Below are positions 17,299 through 26,676 of a stretch of DNA of 64,000 nucleotides, piece by piece. Each line of letters starts with the position of its first letter. Position 1 is the stretch's first letter. Source of the stretch: Desulfocapsa sp. (GTDB lineage Bacteria > Desulfobacterota > Desulfobulbia > Desulfobulbales > Desulfocapsaceae). The notes under the pieces were generated by a model. That model searched no databases. It saw only the letters and a list, made by a program, of their open reading frames with translations, and was not told where the DNA came from. A program made the translations under genes and the position numbers. The stretch covers positions 24,091 to 88,090 of the forward strand of contig JAQYVF010000006.1 of NCBI GenBank assembly GCA_030145625.1, in the 5' to 3' direction.

Positions 17299-18492
17299 CT
17301 ATTTTGACTTTTCTCTCATTTTTGCCTGGAGGAGGTCACCGAGGGTTCCAAGGGTTGCAGACTGCTCTTTCTTGCTCTTCTTAAAGGTCTTTAAGAGATC
17401 CTGTTCCTTGTTTTGGTCTTCTTCAGGGCTTACATAGTCGGAGGGGGCAAGGCTGATTCGTTTTTCTACTGTATCAACGTTTTCCACTTGTACTTCGAGC
17501 TCCTGACCTTCTTCAAGGACTTCTCGTGGATGGTTTATCCGTCGTCCTTTGCCCAGCTTAGAGATATGTACCAGTCCATCCACTCCTGGTTCCAGAGTGA
17601 CAAAGGCACCAAATTGGGCCAGCCGGGCCACGGTACCGGTGAGTATGCTGCCCACAGTTAACTTTTCGGCAGCCTTTTCCCAAGGATCCTCAAGTGTCTC
17701 CTTGATACTCAGAGAAATACGATCTGCATCCCAGTCCAGTTTTTTGATGACAACGTTTATTTCCTGGCCCACTGTGTAGTAATCATTGATGTTTTCTACC
17801 CGGCTCCATCCAATTGCAGAGATAGGAACCAGGCCATCGACTCCCCCGATATCGACAAAGGCACCGAAGTCTCGGATAGAGGTGATTGTTCCGCTGACAG
17901 TCTGTCCTTCTTCTAGGGTTTCTTGCAGTTTGGCGCGCTGTTCTTCCCGTTCTGCTTCCAGCAAGGCTCTGGCGGAAACTACAATGTTGCGGCCATTCTC
18001 TTCAAATTTGGTGATAAGAAAGGTCATATGTCGACCCATATATTCGGCGCCTGCATCTTCCACGCGGCGCAGCCCCATTTGAGAGTAAGGGCAAAAGGCA
18101 CGAATAGAACCGCCAAGGGTGATTTCAAATCCTCCCTTTATCTCTTCTTTGACAAGACCCTCCACCGGGATAGCACTGCGGCAGGCCTCTTCCAGGTGGC
18201 TCGCGTCTTTTCCGGAACTGAGTGTGGTGGTAAAGAGTTGCTCACCTCTGGCAGCCTTAAGGAAGTAGACTTCGATTTTGTCTCCCTCGGTGACTTTGAG
18301 TTCTTTATTCTCGTCAAGCAGCTCGGAACTATTAAGAATACCTTCGCTCTTCCCTCCAGTGTCAAGGAAGACAGATTCGCCGCTCATACCGACGATGGTG
18401 GCTGTGATCTTTTGCCCCGGTGTCAGACGACGTATGGGCTTGGAGTCGATCTCCTGAAAGAGTGCTGCAAAACTATCTGTATCCTGGGACAT
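17299..18492 (-). CDS. rpsA: S1 RNA-binding domain protein, RpsA-like (four S1 domains)
   Basis: A 397-residue protein with four consecutive S1 domains, at about residues 22-92, 103-180, 197-268 and 282-355, and a lysine-rich tail. Domains 3 and 4 carry the best RNA-binding surface (GTITSIRDFGAFVDIGGVDGLV, GTVARLAQFGAFVTL). Ribosomal protein S1 of most proteobacteria has six domains, so this is either a short S1 or an S1-like paralogue acting on mRNA. It is monocistronic, divergent from the ABC transporter operon, and convergent with rlmB. Confidence 0.82.
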   Translation of the reverse strand: MSQDTDSFAALFQEIDSKPIRRLTPGQKITATIVGMSGESVFLDTGGKSEGILNSSELLDENKELKVTEGDKIEVYFLKAARGEQLFTTTLSSGKDASHLEEACRSAIPVEGLVKEEIKGGFEITLGGSIRAFCPYSQMGLRRVEDAGAEYMGRHMTFLITKFEENGRNIVVSARALLEAEREEQRAKLQETLEEGQTVSGTITSIRDFGAFVDIGGVDGLVPISAIGWSRVENINDYYTVGQEINVVIKKLDWDADRISLSIKETLEDPWEKAAEKLTVGSILTGTVARLAQFGAFVTLEPGVDGLVHISKLGKGRRINHPREVLEEGQELEVQVENVDTVEKRISLAPSDYVSPEEDQNKEQDLLKTFKKSKKEQSATLGTLGDLLQAKMREKSK

Positions 18493-18758
18493 GTCTATTA
18501 CCTGCTAGAGATGAAAAAGAAGAAGAGTAAGAAAACCAGTTAATAAAAAAACTATTTTACCATGTATGAGAAGGAAAGGAAGAGGGAAAATGGTCTGTTG
18601 GTTATGGGGTTCCTTCTCGTAGGATCTGAAATGGTATTTTTGCATCGTATGAGACAGCTATTACTCATTGTAGATTTAACCTGAAACAAGCTGATTGCAA
18701 GAGAATTGTTTACTTCTTACAGGAAAATTGCAAAATATCTATCTAAAAGTTCCTAAGT

Positions 18759-18787
18759 TTGTTGTGCAATTATAGATCTGTTATAAT
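18759..18787 (+). promoter_or_regulatory. sigma-70 type promoter for ABC operon
   Basis: TTGTTG (18759-18764), 17-bp spacer, perfect TATAAT (18782-18787), placed 92 bases before the ATPase start. The rest of the 18493-18839 gap is AT-rich and shows nothing else. Confidence 0.65.
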
Positions 18788-18878
18788 ACATATAGAAGAA
18801 TTCGTATGTGAACCGGTGTGTTGCTGTCCATAAAAGGAAGTGGAGTCAAATTCTCAGGCAAGAATAAAGGAGTGTCCT

Positions 18879-19592
18879 GTGACCAATAGTCCTATTCTCA
18901 TGAAGCTTGAAAATGTCCATCGCACATTTCAGGTGGGTGAGATTGCTGTTCATGTTCTGCGAGGAGTTGATCTCGATATTTATGCAGGAGAGTTACTGAT
19001 AATCCAAGGTGAATCCGGTTCCGGTAAGAGCACCCTGATGAATATGATCGGTGGTATTGATCAGCCTTCTCAGGGGACGATTAGCTTTGAGGAACAGGAT
19101 ATCAGTAAATTAGGTGATCGTCGACTCACCATGTTCCGCAGGGACCAGGTAGGCTTCGTTTTCCAGTTCTACAATCTTGTTCCCACTCTTTCAGCACTTG
19201 AAAATGTGGCCACGGCCACAGAGATAGCAGATAAACCAATGGACCCGGCCGAGGCCCTGGATCTGGTAGGTCTGTCAGATCGAATCAATCATTTTCCCGC
19301 ACAACTGTCAGGTGGTGAGCAACAGCGGGTGGCCATGGCCCGAGCCATTGCCAAACATCCGAAACTCATGCTCTGTGATGAACCCACCGGTGCCCTTGAT
19401 CATGAAAACACCATCATGATTCTAGAACTCTTACAAAAAATTAATCACGAGACCGGTACCACCATGGTGATGATTACCCATGCCCAGGCAATGACTGGGA
19501 TGGCGAACCGTATAGCACTAATTGCCGATGGTATAATAGACAAAGTGAGCATTAATTCTGCTCCGGTACTGGCTAAGGAACTCGTCTGGTAA
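18879..19592 (+). CDS. ABC transporter ATPase, MacB/LolD type
   Basis: A 237-residue ATP-binding subunit of the MacB/LolD/FtsE group. Walker [11 protein letters not shown]-loop [17 protein letters not shown], signature [14 protein letters not shown], Walker [13 protein letters not shown] and the H-loop THA are intact. The start is set at GTG 18879 because AAAGGAG (18866-18872) sits 6 bases upstream; a longer frame from GTG 18840 lacks such a site. It abuts the permease gene by a one-base overlap and forms an exporter operon with it and the adaptor gene. Confidence 0.93.
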   Translation: MTNSPILMKLENVHRTFQVGEIAVHVLRGVDLDIYAGELLIIQGESGSGKSTLMNMIGGIDQPSQGTISFEEQDISKLGDRRLTMFRRDQVGFVFQFYNLVPTLSALENVATATEIADKPMDPAEALDLVGLSDRINHFPAQLSGGEQQRVAMARAIAKHPKLMLCDEPTGALDHENTIMILELLQKINHETGTTMVMITHAQAMTGMANRIALIADGIIDKVSINSAPVLAKELVW

Positions 19593-21970
19593 TGGAGACT
19601 CTGGACCGCAAACTTCTGCGAGATGTAGGGCAGAGCTGGCATATGTTGCTGGCAGTGAGTGCAATTATTGCCGTCGGCATTGGCTGCTTTGTCGGCATGT
19701 TGTCGGCTGCCCGGAATCTTGAATATGCGAGGAGCAGCTATTACTCGTCCTGCAGACTTGCTGACTTCTGGCTTGATCTGAAAAAGGCCCCGGCAGAAGA
19801 GATTAAACGGTTGGCAATGGTTCCTGGTATCTCAGAGATCCGGGAGCGTATTCAGTTTCATGTGCTTCTTGATCTTGCTGAAACTGAGAAGCCGATCGGT
19901 GCCATGGTCATCTCCATGCCAGATGAAGAGGAACCTGTAATTAACAATATTATCATTCGTACGGGCACCTATTTTACCCATGGTCGAGCTAATGAGGTGA
20001 TCATCTCAGAAAAATTTGCCAAGGCACGTAACATCATGCCGGGAGATAGTATCCCAGCAATATTGAACAATCAGCGCAAGGAGTTGATCGTTGTGGGGAC
20101 AGCGATCAGTGCCGAGTTTGTCTATATGGTTTCTCCCGGCAGCATGATCGATGATCCCGGCAGTTATGGGTTGATGTATATCAAGCGAAGTTTTGCTGAG
20201 GACACCTTCGGTTTCAACGGCGCATGCAATAGTGTTGTAGGTCTGCTGGCGCCGGAGGCACGGCAGGAGGCAGAGCGGATTGTCAATAGCCTGTCTGACA
20301 GGTTGGAATCTTATGGGGTATTTGTTGCTCTGCCTCGAGCTGAACAGTTTTCTCCCATGATATTGGATGGTGAGATGACACAGCTTAAAAATATGGCCTA
20401 CATCTTTCCCTCTTTTTTTCTTGTGGTTGCGGCTCTACTTTTAAACGTCCTGATGATTCGTCTGGCCGAGCAGCAGCGTACCGTTATCGGAACACTCAAG
20501 GCTATCGGCTACGAAAATCGTGTCCTGATGATCCATTTCCTGAAATTTGCAGCCACCGCAGGGTTGGCGGGCGGTATTTTCGGGTGCCTTTTTGGCTATT
20601 GGCTGGCCGGCGTCACCACAAAAATGTATGTGGAATATTTTACCTTTCCGAAGCTGACCAATAGCTTTTATCCAGACCTCTTGCTGGCAGGATTGTCTGT
20701 ATCAATTTTTTTCTCAATGCTTGGTACGCTGAAAGGAATTCGCCATATTATGCGACTGGAGCCTGCAGAGGCCATGCGCCCGGCAGCGCCGCCGATCGGA
20801 GGAGTTGTTTTTCTGGAAAAGATCCGTCTGTTCTGGCAAAATCTCGATGTCCAGTGGCAGATGATCCTGCGGGGACTTTTACGGAATAAGGGGCGTACTG
20901 CGGTGGCGGTCTTTTCTGCGGCAATGGGAAGCAGTATCGTTGTATTGACTTTCGGCTTCGTCGATTCAATGGACGAGATGGTCTGTTTGCAGTTTGAGCG
21001 ACTGCTGCGCAGCGATTACCACCTGACCTTTCGAAATGAGATGAGTTTTTCTACCTTTGATGAGATCCGTCGTCTCCCAGGAATCATACATGCAGAACCG
21101 GTACTCATCGTTCCCTGTACCTTTCAGGTAAGAAACCATTCCAAACGCGGTGCCATTATGGGTATTGTCCGCAAGGGTGAGCTGACAAACCCGACCAATG
21201 AAAAAGGGGATATTATTCCCCTTCCAAGTGCCGGGTTGCTCATGAGTAGTCGTTTGATGAAGCGACTGGAGATATCACCTGGAGACTCCGTTGATGTACT
21301 TCCCGTCAAAGGTGAGCGTCGTACCCTTACCCTCCCTGTTGTTCAGGGGGTCAGCAGCATGGTGGGGCTCATGGTATATGCAGAGTATGATTGGTTAAAT
21401 CATGTTTTGGGCAGCGAGAGGATGATCAATGAGGTCCATGTTCTTGCTGCCCATGGTGATACGGAAAAGAAGGAGCTTATGAATAAGGTGCGGACCATGC
21501 CCGGTCTTGAAGTGCTGACTGATCTGGGTGAACAGAAGCAGGCTTTGAACAGCCAACTCGACAGGGCCATGCGTTCTTCGGCCGTTATCATGATACTGTT
21601 CGCTGCAGTCATTTTTTTTGGGGCTATTCTTAATGGAACCCTGATTGCAATATCAGAGCGGCGTAGGGAAATGGCAACTTTTCGAACCATGGGATATTTC
21701 GAAGGCGAGGTGGCAAACCTCTTTCTTCGTGAAAATATGGTGACTAATGTGGTTGGCACTTTGATCGGTTTACCGTTGGGCTATTGGATGCTCATTGGCT
21801 CAATGCAGATGTTTGTTACCGATGCCTACAGTTTTCCAGCAAAACTCGATGCTGTCAGTTACGGTTATACCCTTGGCCTTGCCGTCTTGTTTGTGCTGTT
21901 GTCTCAGGGGATTGTGAGAAGGACTCTGAGGAAGCAGAACTGGGTTGAGGCCTTGAGTTTAAAGGAATAA
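19592..21970 (+). CDS. ABC transporter permease, two FtsX domains
   Basis: A 792-residue permease of the FtsX/MacB-type superfamily in duplicated form. The membrane pattern is 1 + 3 + 1 + 3: an N-terminal helix (LLAVSAIIAVGIGCF), an extracytoplasmic domain of about 230 residues, three helices around residues 265-385, a second helix near 440, a second outer domain, and three C-terminal helices. RLAEQQRTVIGTLKAIGY and ISERRREMATFRTMGY are the two equivalent FtsX coupling segments, confirming the internal repeat. Such ten-or-eight-helix permeases move lipids, lipoproteins or peptides by mechanotransmission. It works with the preceding ATPase and the adaptor 104 bp downstream. Confidence 0.9.
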   Translation: METLDRKLLRDVGQSWHMLLAVSAIIAVGIGCFVGMLSAARNLEYARSSYYSSCRLADFWLDLKKAPAEEIKRLAMVPGISEIRERIQFHVLLDLAETEKPIGAMVISMPDEEEPVINNIIIRTGTYFTHGRANEVIISEKFAKARNIMPGDSIPAILNNQRKELIVVGTAISAEFVYMVSPGSMIDDPGSYGLMYIKRSFAEDTFGFNGACNSVVGLLAPEARQEAERIVNSLSDRLESYGVFVALPRAEQFSPMILDGEMTQLKNMAYIFPSFFLVVAALLLNVLMIRLAEQQRTVIGTLKAIGYENRVLMIHFLKFAATAGLAGGIFGCLFGYWLAGVTTKMYVEYFTFPKLTNSFYPDLLLAGLSVSIFFSMLGTLKGIRHIMRLEPAEAMRPAAPPIGGVVFLEKIRLFWQNLDVQWQMILRGLLRNKGRTAVAVFSAAMGSSIVVLTFGFVDSMDEMVCLQFERLLRSDYHLTFRNEMSFSTFDEIRRLPGIIHAEPVLIVPCTFQVRNHSKRGAIMGIVRKGELTNPTNEKGDIIPLPSAGLLMSSRLMKRLEISPGDSVDVLPVKGERRTLTLPVVQGVSSMVGLMVYAEYDWLNHVLGSERMINEVHVLAAHGDTEKKELMNKVRTMPGLEVLTDLGEQKQALNSQLDRAMRSSAVIMILFAAVIFFGAILNGTLIAISERRREMATFRTMGYFEGEVANLFLRENMVTNVVGTLIGLPLGYWMLIGSMQMFVTDAYSFPAKLDAVSYGYTLGLAVLFVLLSQGIVRRTLRKQNWVEALSLKE

Positions 21971-22074
21971 GGAGTTGTTGTGGTGATACGGCGAAAGGTT
22001 GAAGACTGAAGGGAGATAGTATGTGAGTTACTTTTCAGCTGAAGAGTTCGTTTGGTTTTAACGAGAGAGAAAAA

Positions 22075-23280
22075 ATGGCACAAGAGAGTCGAAAGCGATG
22101 GATTTGGACAAGTATGATTGTTGTTTTGGTGCTGGCTGTAATGCTGGCAATTGTCAGCAAAATGAACAAAAAAAGCCCAGTTCGTAGTGCTGTCACCACT
22201 GAAGGAGTTATCAAGGCCTATGTTGAAGAGCGGGCTCGAACAAGTTTGCCACATATCTACCATGTAACCATGCCTCTGCAGGGACGGGTACTGCCCATTG
22301 CCGTGGAGGAAGGGGATAAGGTGAAGACAGGAGAGATCGTGGTGCGCCTTGAAGACATCGACTGGCAGGACACCACAAGGCAGGTGCAGGATATACTCGT
22401 GGCGGTAGACAATTGGATTCAGGCATATGAAGCACAGGTGAGGGCTAACAGAATCAGGCTGGATTTCACCAAATGGGAGTGGGAGAAAAATGAAATTTTA
22501 TTAAAATCTTCTGCTGTCAGTGAACGGCAGGAGCGTGATTCAAAACGATGGTATCTTGATTCAACAGTAAAGATTGAAGAGAGCCAGGCCATGTATCATA
22601 TGAGTAAGGCAGTTCAATCCATCGTAGAACTGATGCCCGCCTATGTAAAACGAAACCTCGATCGCACCCTGGTCGAAAGTCCGGTCAGCGGGACGGTTCT
22701 CAAACGCCACGTCTGGAATGAAAAAGTAATGACACCGGGGGAACCTTTACTTGATATTGGAAACCTGACAGAGCTTGAAGTAACGGCAGATATATTATCC
22801 GAGGAGGCAGTACATATTCAACCGGGCAACAGGGTGGAGATATTTGGTGAATCTATCGGTAGCACTCCCATACAGGGGAGTGTTCGACTGGTTGAGCCGG
22901 AGGCATTTACTAAAATGTCATCTCTGGGTGTCGAAGAACAGAGGGTTGCTGTGAAGATTGTATTTGCTGAGAAAGCTCTGGAGTCCTTGAGCCAGTCTGG
23001 TAAAACCATGGGATTGCACTATCGTGTTCGGGTTCGGATCATCACTGATGAGAAAACGAGTGTCAGTATCGTTCCTCATACATCTTTGTTCCATGGAATG
23101 GAGGGCAATTGGCAACTTTATCGTGTAGTGGCTGGACGGGCACAGTTGACAAATGTGGAGGTTGGTTTGATGAATGATCATCAGGCGGAAATTCTGTCCG
23201 GTGTACAAGTGGGAGAAGAAGTGATTGTGGCCCCGGAATCGACAATAAGTGATGGTACCAGGGTTGTGGCCATACAATAG
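22075..23280 (+). CDS. HlyD/RND-type membrane fusion protein
   Basis: A 401-residue periplasmic adaptor with one N-terminal membrane anchor (MIVVLVLAVMLAIVSKM). The biotinyl/lipoyl-like half motifs are visible: MPLQGRVLPIAVEEGDKVKTGEIVVRLED and, later, VESPVSGTVLKRHVWNEKVMTPGEPLLDIG (each given in pieces here), separated by an alpha-helical hairpin of about 110 residues. It would link the FtsX-type permease to an outer-membrane channel, but no TolC-like gene is nearby. Gene order ATPase, permease, adaptor resembles DevBCA/MacAB-like export systems. The substrate is unknown. Confidence 0.88.
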   Translation: MAQESRKRWIWTSMIVVLVLAVMLAIVSKMNKKSPVRSAVTTEGVIKAYVEERARTSLPHIYHVTMPLQGRVLPIAVEEGDKVKTGEIVVRLEDIDWQDTTRQVQDILVAVDNWIQAYEAQVRANRIRLDFTKWEWEKNEILLKSSAVSERQERDSKRWYLDSTVKIEESQAMYHMSKAVQSIVELMPAYVKRNLDRTLVESPVSGTVLKRHVWNEKVMTPGEPLLDIGNLTELEVTADILSEEAVHIQPGNRVEIFGESIGSTPIQGSVRLVEPEAFTKMSSLGVEEQRVAVKIVFAEKALESLSQSGKTMGLHYRVRVRIITDEKTSVSIVPHTSLFHGMEGNWQLYRVVAGRAQLTNVEVGLMNDHQAEILSGVQVGEEVIVAPESTISDGTRVVAIQ

Positions 23281-23312
23281 GGAAACAGCTTCCTGAATAG
23301 TTTACTCTACAG

Positions 23313-23403
23313 GTAGGAGCAACTTCAGCTGCGAACAGCCCTCCATAGCTGAACCAGTCAGGCGGATTGCGCCAAGTCCCATTCGCGAATGAATTCGCAC
23401 CAC
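23313..23403. repeat. GTAGGAGC palindromic repeat, copy 1
   Basis: About 90 bp beginning GTAGGAGCAACTTCAGCTGCG and sharing the interior AACAGCCC, CATAGCTGAACCA, GGCGGATTGCGCCAAG and CATTCGCGAATGAATTCG blocks with the copy at 23491. The ends form an inverted repeat. It lies in direct orientation with copy 2, 178 bp apart. Confidence 0.75.
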
Positions 23404-23490
23404 AGGAAAGGCAGTGTCTGGTCAAGCTGATATCCTGATAAGACGAAAGTCACGTAACTGGCACCAATTCAACAACGTTTTATTCCTCAT

Positions 23491-23585
23491 GTAGGAGCAG
23501 ATTAATCCGCGAACAGCCCCCCCCATAGCTGAACCAATCAGACGGATTGCGCCAAGCCCCATTCGCGAATAAATTCGCTCCTACA
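23491..23585. repeat. GTAGGAGC palindromic repeat, copy 2
   Basis: A 95-bp copy with the best ends: GTAGGAGC at 23491 and GCTCCTAC at 23578-23585. Its interior contains ATTAATCCGCGAACAG and CATTCGCGAATAAATTCG, which pair with each other. Related pieces occur at 29831, 32244, 52050 and 52115. Non-coding; REP/MITE-like. Confidence 0.78.
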
Positions 23586-23745
23586 AAAATACTTTGCATT
23601 CCACTGCTGATATAACAGCAGACAAACAGTACAGGAGAATTCCCGATATTTCGTTGTTAAGTCTGTTGAGGCGGAGTAGATATCATGAAATTCTAAATCA
23701 ATTTGCCGGGTGAGCAGTTGATTCGTACAACAGAGGGAGGCAGAT

Positions 23746-23835
23746 ATGGAAAATGCAATCGTGCGAAACCTACACCCGGAGTTCGAGCCGGTGGCCGTCG
23801 TCCGTCATTTTATTATTCATTTTCAATTAATGTGA
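23746..23835 (+). pseudogene. 5' remnant of a DUF169-type gene
   Basis: A 29-codon frame with an excellent ribosome site (GAGGGAGG, 23731-23739 region) that begins MENAIVRNLHPEFEPVAVV and then turns into unrelated residues and stops. From memory the first 19 residues resemble the conserved start of DUF169 proteins of sulfate reducers and methanogens, in which a Trp-Ser-Asp stretch follows. I read it as a gene cut off after its first 60 bases by a rearrangement, leaving its translation start in front of the pentapeptide gene. Confidence 0.45.
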
Positions 23836-23839
23836 TGCC

Positions 23840-24475
23840 ATGAAACAACAAACTCTCCCTGGTTTTTCTTCATCTAGTGGTCAAGGGGATTTTCCCTCCA
23901 TTGACAGTGATGGGTCTTATGAAGACAAAACTTTTTTGGCGTTGCACCAAGATGAAGGTCATAAGACAACACATACTGAGTTTTATGATTGTGTGTTTAA
24001 AAACTGTAAATTTTTTAAAAGCTCATTCTTCTATTGTATATTCGAGAATTGTCAATTTGAAAATTGTGATTTGTCATTATCTGTAATGAGATCGACATCT
24101 TTTCGAGATGTAAGATTTTCTGATACAAAACTTTCAGGTATCCAATGGGCAGACGCGGCAATTCCTTTGGATGTTGGATTTTACAGGTGTTTGTTGAATT
24201 ATTCAGGATTTATTGGAGTGGACCTCACAAATACCGAAATAATTGAATGCCAATTGAAAGATGCTGATTTTTCAGAGGCCAACCTGTCAAAAGCAAGATG
24301 TTGTTTCTCCGATTTTACAGGCGCAAGATTTGTGAATACAAACCTGACACGAGCTGATTTTACAAATGCCACCAATTATTCCATACATCCACATGGAAAT
24401 AAATTATGCAAAACAAGATTCTCCTCACCCGAGGTGTTATCGCTATTGGATGTTTTTGATATTATTGTGGAATAG
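23840..24475 (+). CDS. pentapeptide-repeat protein
   Basis: A 211-residue pentapeptide-repeat protein. Repeats of the A(D/N)LXX or C(x)F/L type run from about residue 47 to 180: FYDCVFKNCKFFKSSFF, FENCQFENCDLS, then ADFSEANLSKA and ADFTNAT. These build a right-handed square beta helix. The end NYSIHPHGNKLCKTRFSSPEVLSLL is typical of a Qnr/McbG-like subgroup, whose best-studied members protect DNA gyrase, though most are uncharacterised. It starts 4 bases after the DUF169 remnant stops. Its codons are more AT-rich than neighbours, hinting at transfer. Gyrase protection is only a possibility. Confidence 0.85.
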   Translation: MKQQTLPGFSSSSGQGDFPSIDSDGSYEDKTFLALHQDEGHKTTHTEFYDCVFKNCKFFKSSFFYCIFENCQFENCDLSLSVMRSTSFRDVRFSDTKLSGIQWADAAIPLDVGFYRCLLNYSGFIGVDLTNTEIIECQLKDADFSEANLSKARCCFSDFTGARFVNTNLTRADFTNATNYSIHPHGNKLCKTRFSSPEVLSLLDVFDIIVE

Positions 24476-24614
24476 GCAGGGCCTACAATCCACCAGGTCC
24501 ATGGGTTTGGAGTACAGGTAGGGGAAAATCTCAGATGGACATGTTTAAAAGAGGTTATCTCATTTGTGAGGTGCCATCCCATCTCTTATTGGAGTCGTTT
24601 CCTGGAAAAGACCA

Positions 24615-26015
24615 TCACTTTTTAAATTCTTCTTTTTTTAATCCATATTTCCTCATTAACTTATGGAGTTGTCTGGTGGTAATGCCTGCTGCTTCAGCGC
24701 TTTTGTTGATTTTTCCACAGTTTTCATCCAGTACCTCCTTGAGATAACAGCGCTCTATTTCTTCAACTCCCCTCCTGCGCACCTCGGAGAGTGGCAGCAT
24801 GGTGTCCATCTGGACTCTGGTCAGCGAATCTTCTGTGGTGAAGAGCTCGGCAGGGAAGCTTTCCGGAGCAAGGACTGAAGCTCTTTCAAGGATATAGGCT
24901 CGTTCCATGATATTTTCCAGTTCGCGAATGTTACCGGGCCAGGAATAATTTAAAAAGGCTTCGATAACCTGGGGATGGATATCAAAGATGTCCTTACTGT
25001 GAAAACGGTTGAGCTGGGTGATAAATACCTCGACAAGCTCGGAGATATCTTCTTTTCGATTTCTAAGTGCTGGCAACTCAATGGGAAAGACATTCAGGCG
25101 ATAATAGAGATCATTTCGAAACTTGCGCTCACTGCAGAGTTGCTTGAGATCTTCATTGGTTGCGGCAATGATACGTACATTGACTTTCACATCTTCTTCA
25201 CCGCCGATACGTTGAAAAATGCCCTCCTGTAGGACTTGTAATAATTTGATTTGCGCAGCAGGCGTTATGGTTCCGATCTCATCTAGGAATATGGTGCCGC
25301 CATGGGCAATTTCAAACTTTCCCAGTTTACTTTTCACGGCCCCGGTGAAGGCCCCTTTCTCATGACCGAAGAGTTCGCTTTCCAGTAAAGTGTCGGGGAT
25401 AGCCCCGCAGTGTACACTGATAAACTGTTCATCTTTTCGATTACTGTGCTTGTGGATGATCTTGGCAAGTACACCCTTGCCTGTCCCTGTCTCGCCGGTG
25501 AGTAGAACAGTACTTCTGGTTGGTGCCACCGAGCGGACATTCTCAAATACTGTCTTCATGGCAGGAGATTTGGTCTGTACAAAGGGAACCGAATCTTTGT
25601 CCCAAAATTGATCGCGCAAATAATCCAGTTCAGATTGCACCTTTTGTGACTCGGTAAGGTTACTGGCAATCAGTCGGATTTCATCTGCAATGATGGGGTA
25701 CATAATATAGTCACTGGCTCCTTGCTTGACAGCTGCCACTGCTTCTCGAAGTGTTTCCTGAGCTGTCATGACCACAATCTTGAGACTCGGATAACGTAGC
25801 CAGAAGGGTTGTAGAATGGCCTTGTACCCACTTGAGGCTGCTAAGACTTGGAGGATCTCCATATCGAGGAACAAGAGATCACACTGGAAATTTTTCAAAC
25901 TATCGATTGCTTCCACCAGGGAAGATGCAGTGGAGATAGTGTCTTCAGCAGTGCAGCTTTCTTGAAAAATGGCCAATACATCACTATTTCGACTGATAAG
26001 CAGGATATTTCTCAC
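24615..26015 (-). CDS. sigma-54 activator with degenerate receiver domain
   Basis: A 466-residue NtrC-type enhancer-binding protein. The central AAA+ domain is intact: Walker A GETGTGKG, the sigma-54 contact loop GAFTGA, Walker [11 protein letters not shown], and the R-finger region. A Fis-type helix-turn-helix ends it ([20 protein letters not shown]). The N-terminal 120 residues have the receiver fold, but the acidic pair is replaced (LISRNSD), and the conserved Lys before Pro is gone (YIMYPI), although an Asp in LLFLDME remains. Normal phosphorylation control is therefore unlikely. Start: GAGGA (26022-26026) is 6 bases from GTG 26015 and would touch the ATG at 26021. It diverges from a perfect sigma-54 promoter, its likely target. 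Confidence 0.88.
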   Translation of the reverse strand: MRNILLISRNSDVLAIFQESCTAEDTISTASSLVEAIDSLKNFQCDLLFLDMEILQVLAASSGYKAILQPFWLRYPSLKIVVMTAQETLREAVAAVKQGASDYIMYPIIADEIRLIASNLTESQKVQSELDYLRDQFWDKDSVPFVQTKSPAMKTVFENVRSVAPTRSTVLLTGETGTGKGVLAKIIHKHSNRKDEQFISVHCGAIPDTLLESELFGHEKGAFTGAVKSKLGKFEIAHGGTIFLDEIGTITPAAQIKLLQVLQEGIFQRIGGEEDVKVNVRIIAATNEDLKQLCSERKFRNDLYYRLNVFPIELPALRNRKEDISELVEVFITQLNRFHSKDIFDIHPQVIEAFLNYSWPGNIRELENIMERAYILERASVLAPESFPAELFTTEDSLTRVQMDTMLPLSEVRRRGVEEIERCYLKEVLDENCGKINKSAEAAGITTRQLHKLMRKYGLKKEEFKK

Positions 26016-26036
26016 TTTCATTCCTCGGAAATAGCA

Positions 26037-26079
26037 GAACTTGTAGTTCCGTTTGTCTGATTTTAGGAACCGAAAGTTC
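26037..26079. promoter_or_regulatory. candidate activator binding sites (GAAC/GTTC dyads)
   Basis: Two inverted repeats, GAACTTGTAGTTC (26037-26049) and GAACCGAAAGTTC (26067-26079), lie between the activator gene and the sigma-54 promoter at 26238, at a distance normal for enhancers. Further half sites occur at 26124 and 26177. They could bind the divergent activator. Confidence 0.45.
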
Positions 26080-26237
26080 TGGGTATGAATTTTCTCAAAT
26101 TGGCAAAGGGATTCCACCAAAAAAGAACTTTTCTATACACCCTGTCATACTGTTCAACAACAAAAAAGAGAATTTTAAGTTCTTGTCATTTGAATGCAAT
26201 GGTGAGGAAACCATGATTGAATAAGGAAATATGTATA

Positions 26238-26253
26238 TGGCATGCCTATTGCT
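26238..26253 (+). promoter_or_regulatory. sigma-54 (-24/-12) promoter
   Basis: TGGCATG, 4 bases, TTGCT: an exact match to TGGCAYR-N4-TTGCW with correct GG-to-GC spacing. It lies 48 bases before the zinc-ribbon gene and may drive the polyamine genes downstream. Confidence 0.85.
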
Positions 26254-26300
26254 AGGGTGGAATTCAGGCTGTTTTTATCATTTTTTATAGAGGAATTGAT

Positions 26301-26483
26301 ATGAAAACAAAAAGATGCTCTGTATGCGGAGGAACAATCAGAATTTATCATGATCATGACATCGGAGATGATGTTTACTGCGATGAGTGTGAAAGGGAAT
26401 TCAGGTTGATCTCAACAAAACCTGTTAGAATGGAACCGCTGGAAATGTGTGATGACTATTACTTTGAAGAAGATGAATATTAG
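26301..26483 (+). CDS. small zinc-ribbon protein, LysW-like architecture
   Basis: A 60-residue acidic protein with two zinc-binding pairs, CSVCGG and CDECER, then a strand (FRLISTKPVRMEPLE) and an acidic tail ending EEDEY. The order CXXC, about 20 residues, CXXC, a V/P/L-rich strand and an acidic C-terminus closely resembles LysW/ArgW, the carrier proteins that hold amino-acid intermediates through a terminal Glu. Here the last residue is Tyr rather than Glu, so carrier chemistry is doubtful. AGAGGA precedes the ATG by 7 bases. It is the first gene after a sigma-54 promoter and precedes the polyamine genes. Function unknown. Confidence 0.75.
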   Translation: MKTKRCSVCGGTIRIYHDHDIGDDVYCDECEREFRLISTKPVRMEPLEMCDDYYFEEDEY

Positions 26484-26514
26484 CCGCAGTTGATTTCAGA
26501 CAAGGTCCTCATTA

Positions 26515-26579
26515 TTACATGAGACTTTCATACAGGTCGTTTCATGGCGACCTGTATGAAAGTCAGGTACGCCATGTAA
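26515..26579 (+). other. large perfect hairpin in operon
   Basis: A perfect 17-bp inverted repeat, GACTTTCATACAGGTCG (26523-26539) and its complement at 26548-26564, with an 8-base loop. TTACATG (26515-26521) and CATGTAA (26573-26579) extend it as an outer stem. There is no U-tract, so it is not a standard terminator. It sits between the zinc-ribbon gene and the next small gene. Confidence 0.8.
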
Positions 26580-26676
26580 ATATTTTTTAGACCGTGCGTA
26601 CATTCCTGAAAATTCCTATCAAGTTATTCTTTCTGTTCTCTTCATCTTTCCAGTACACAAAAAGGTAAAAGCAGAA

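Noticed and set aside
23313..23585. Two similar repeats 178 bp apart, considered as a CRISPR array
   Set aside because: The units are 90-95 bp, palindromic over their length and dispersed elsewhere; no regular short repeat-spacer pattern or cas genes.
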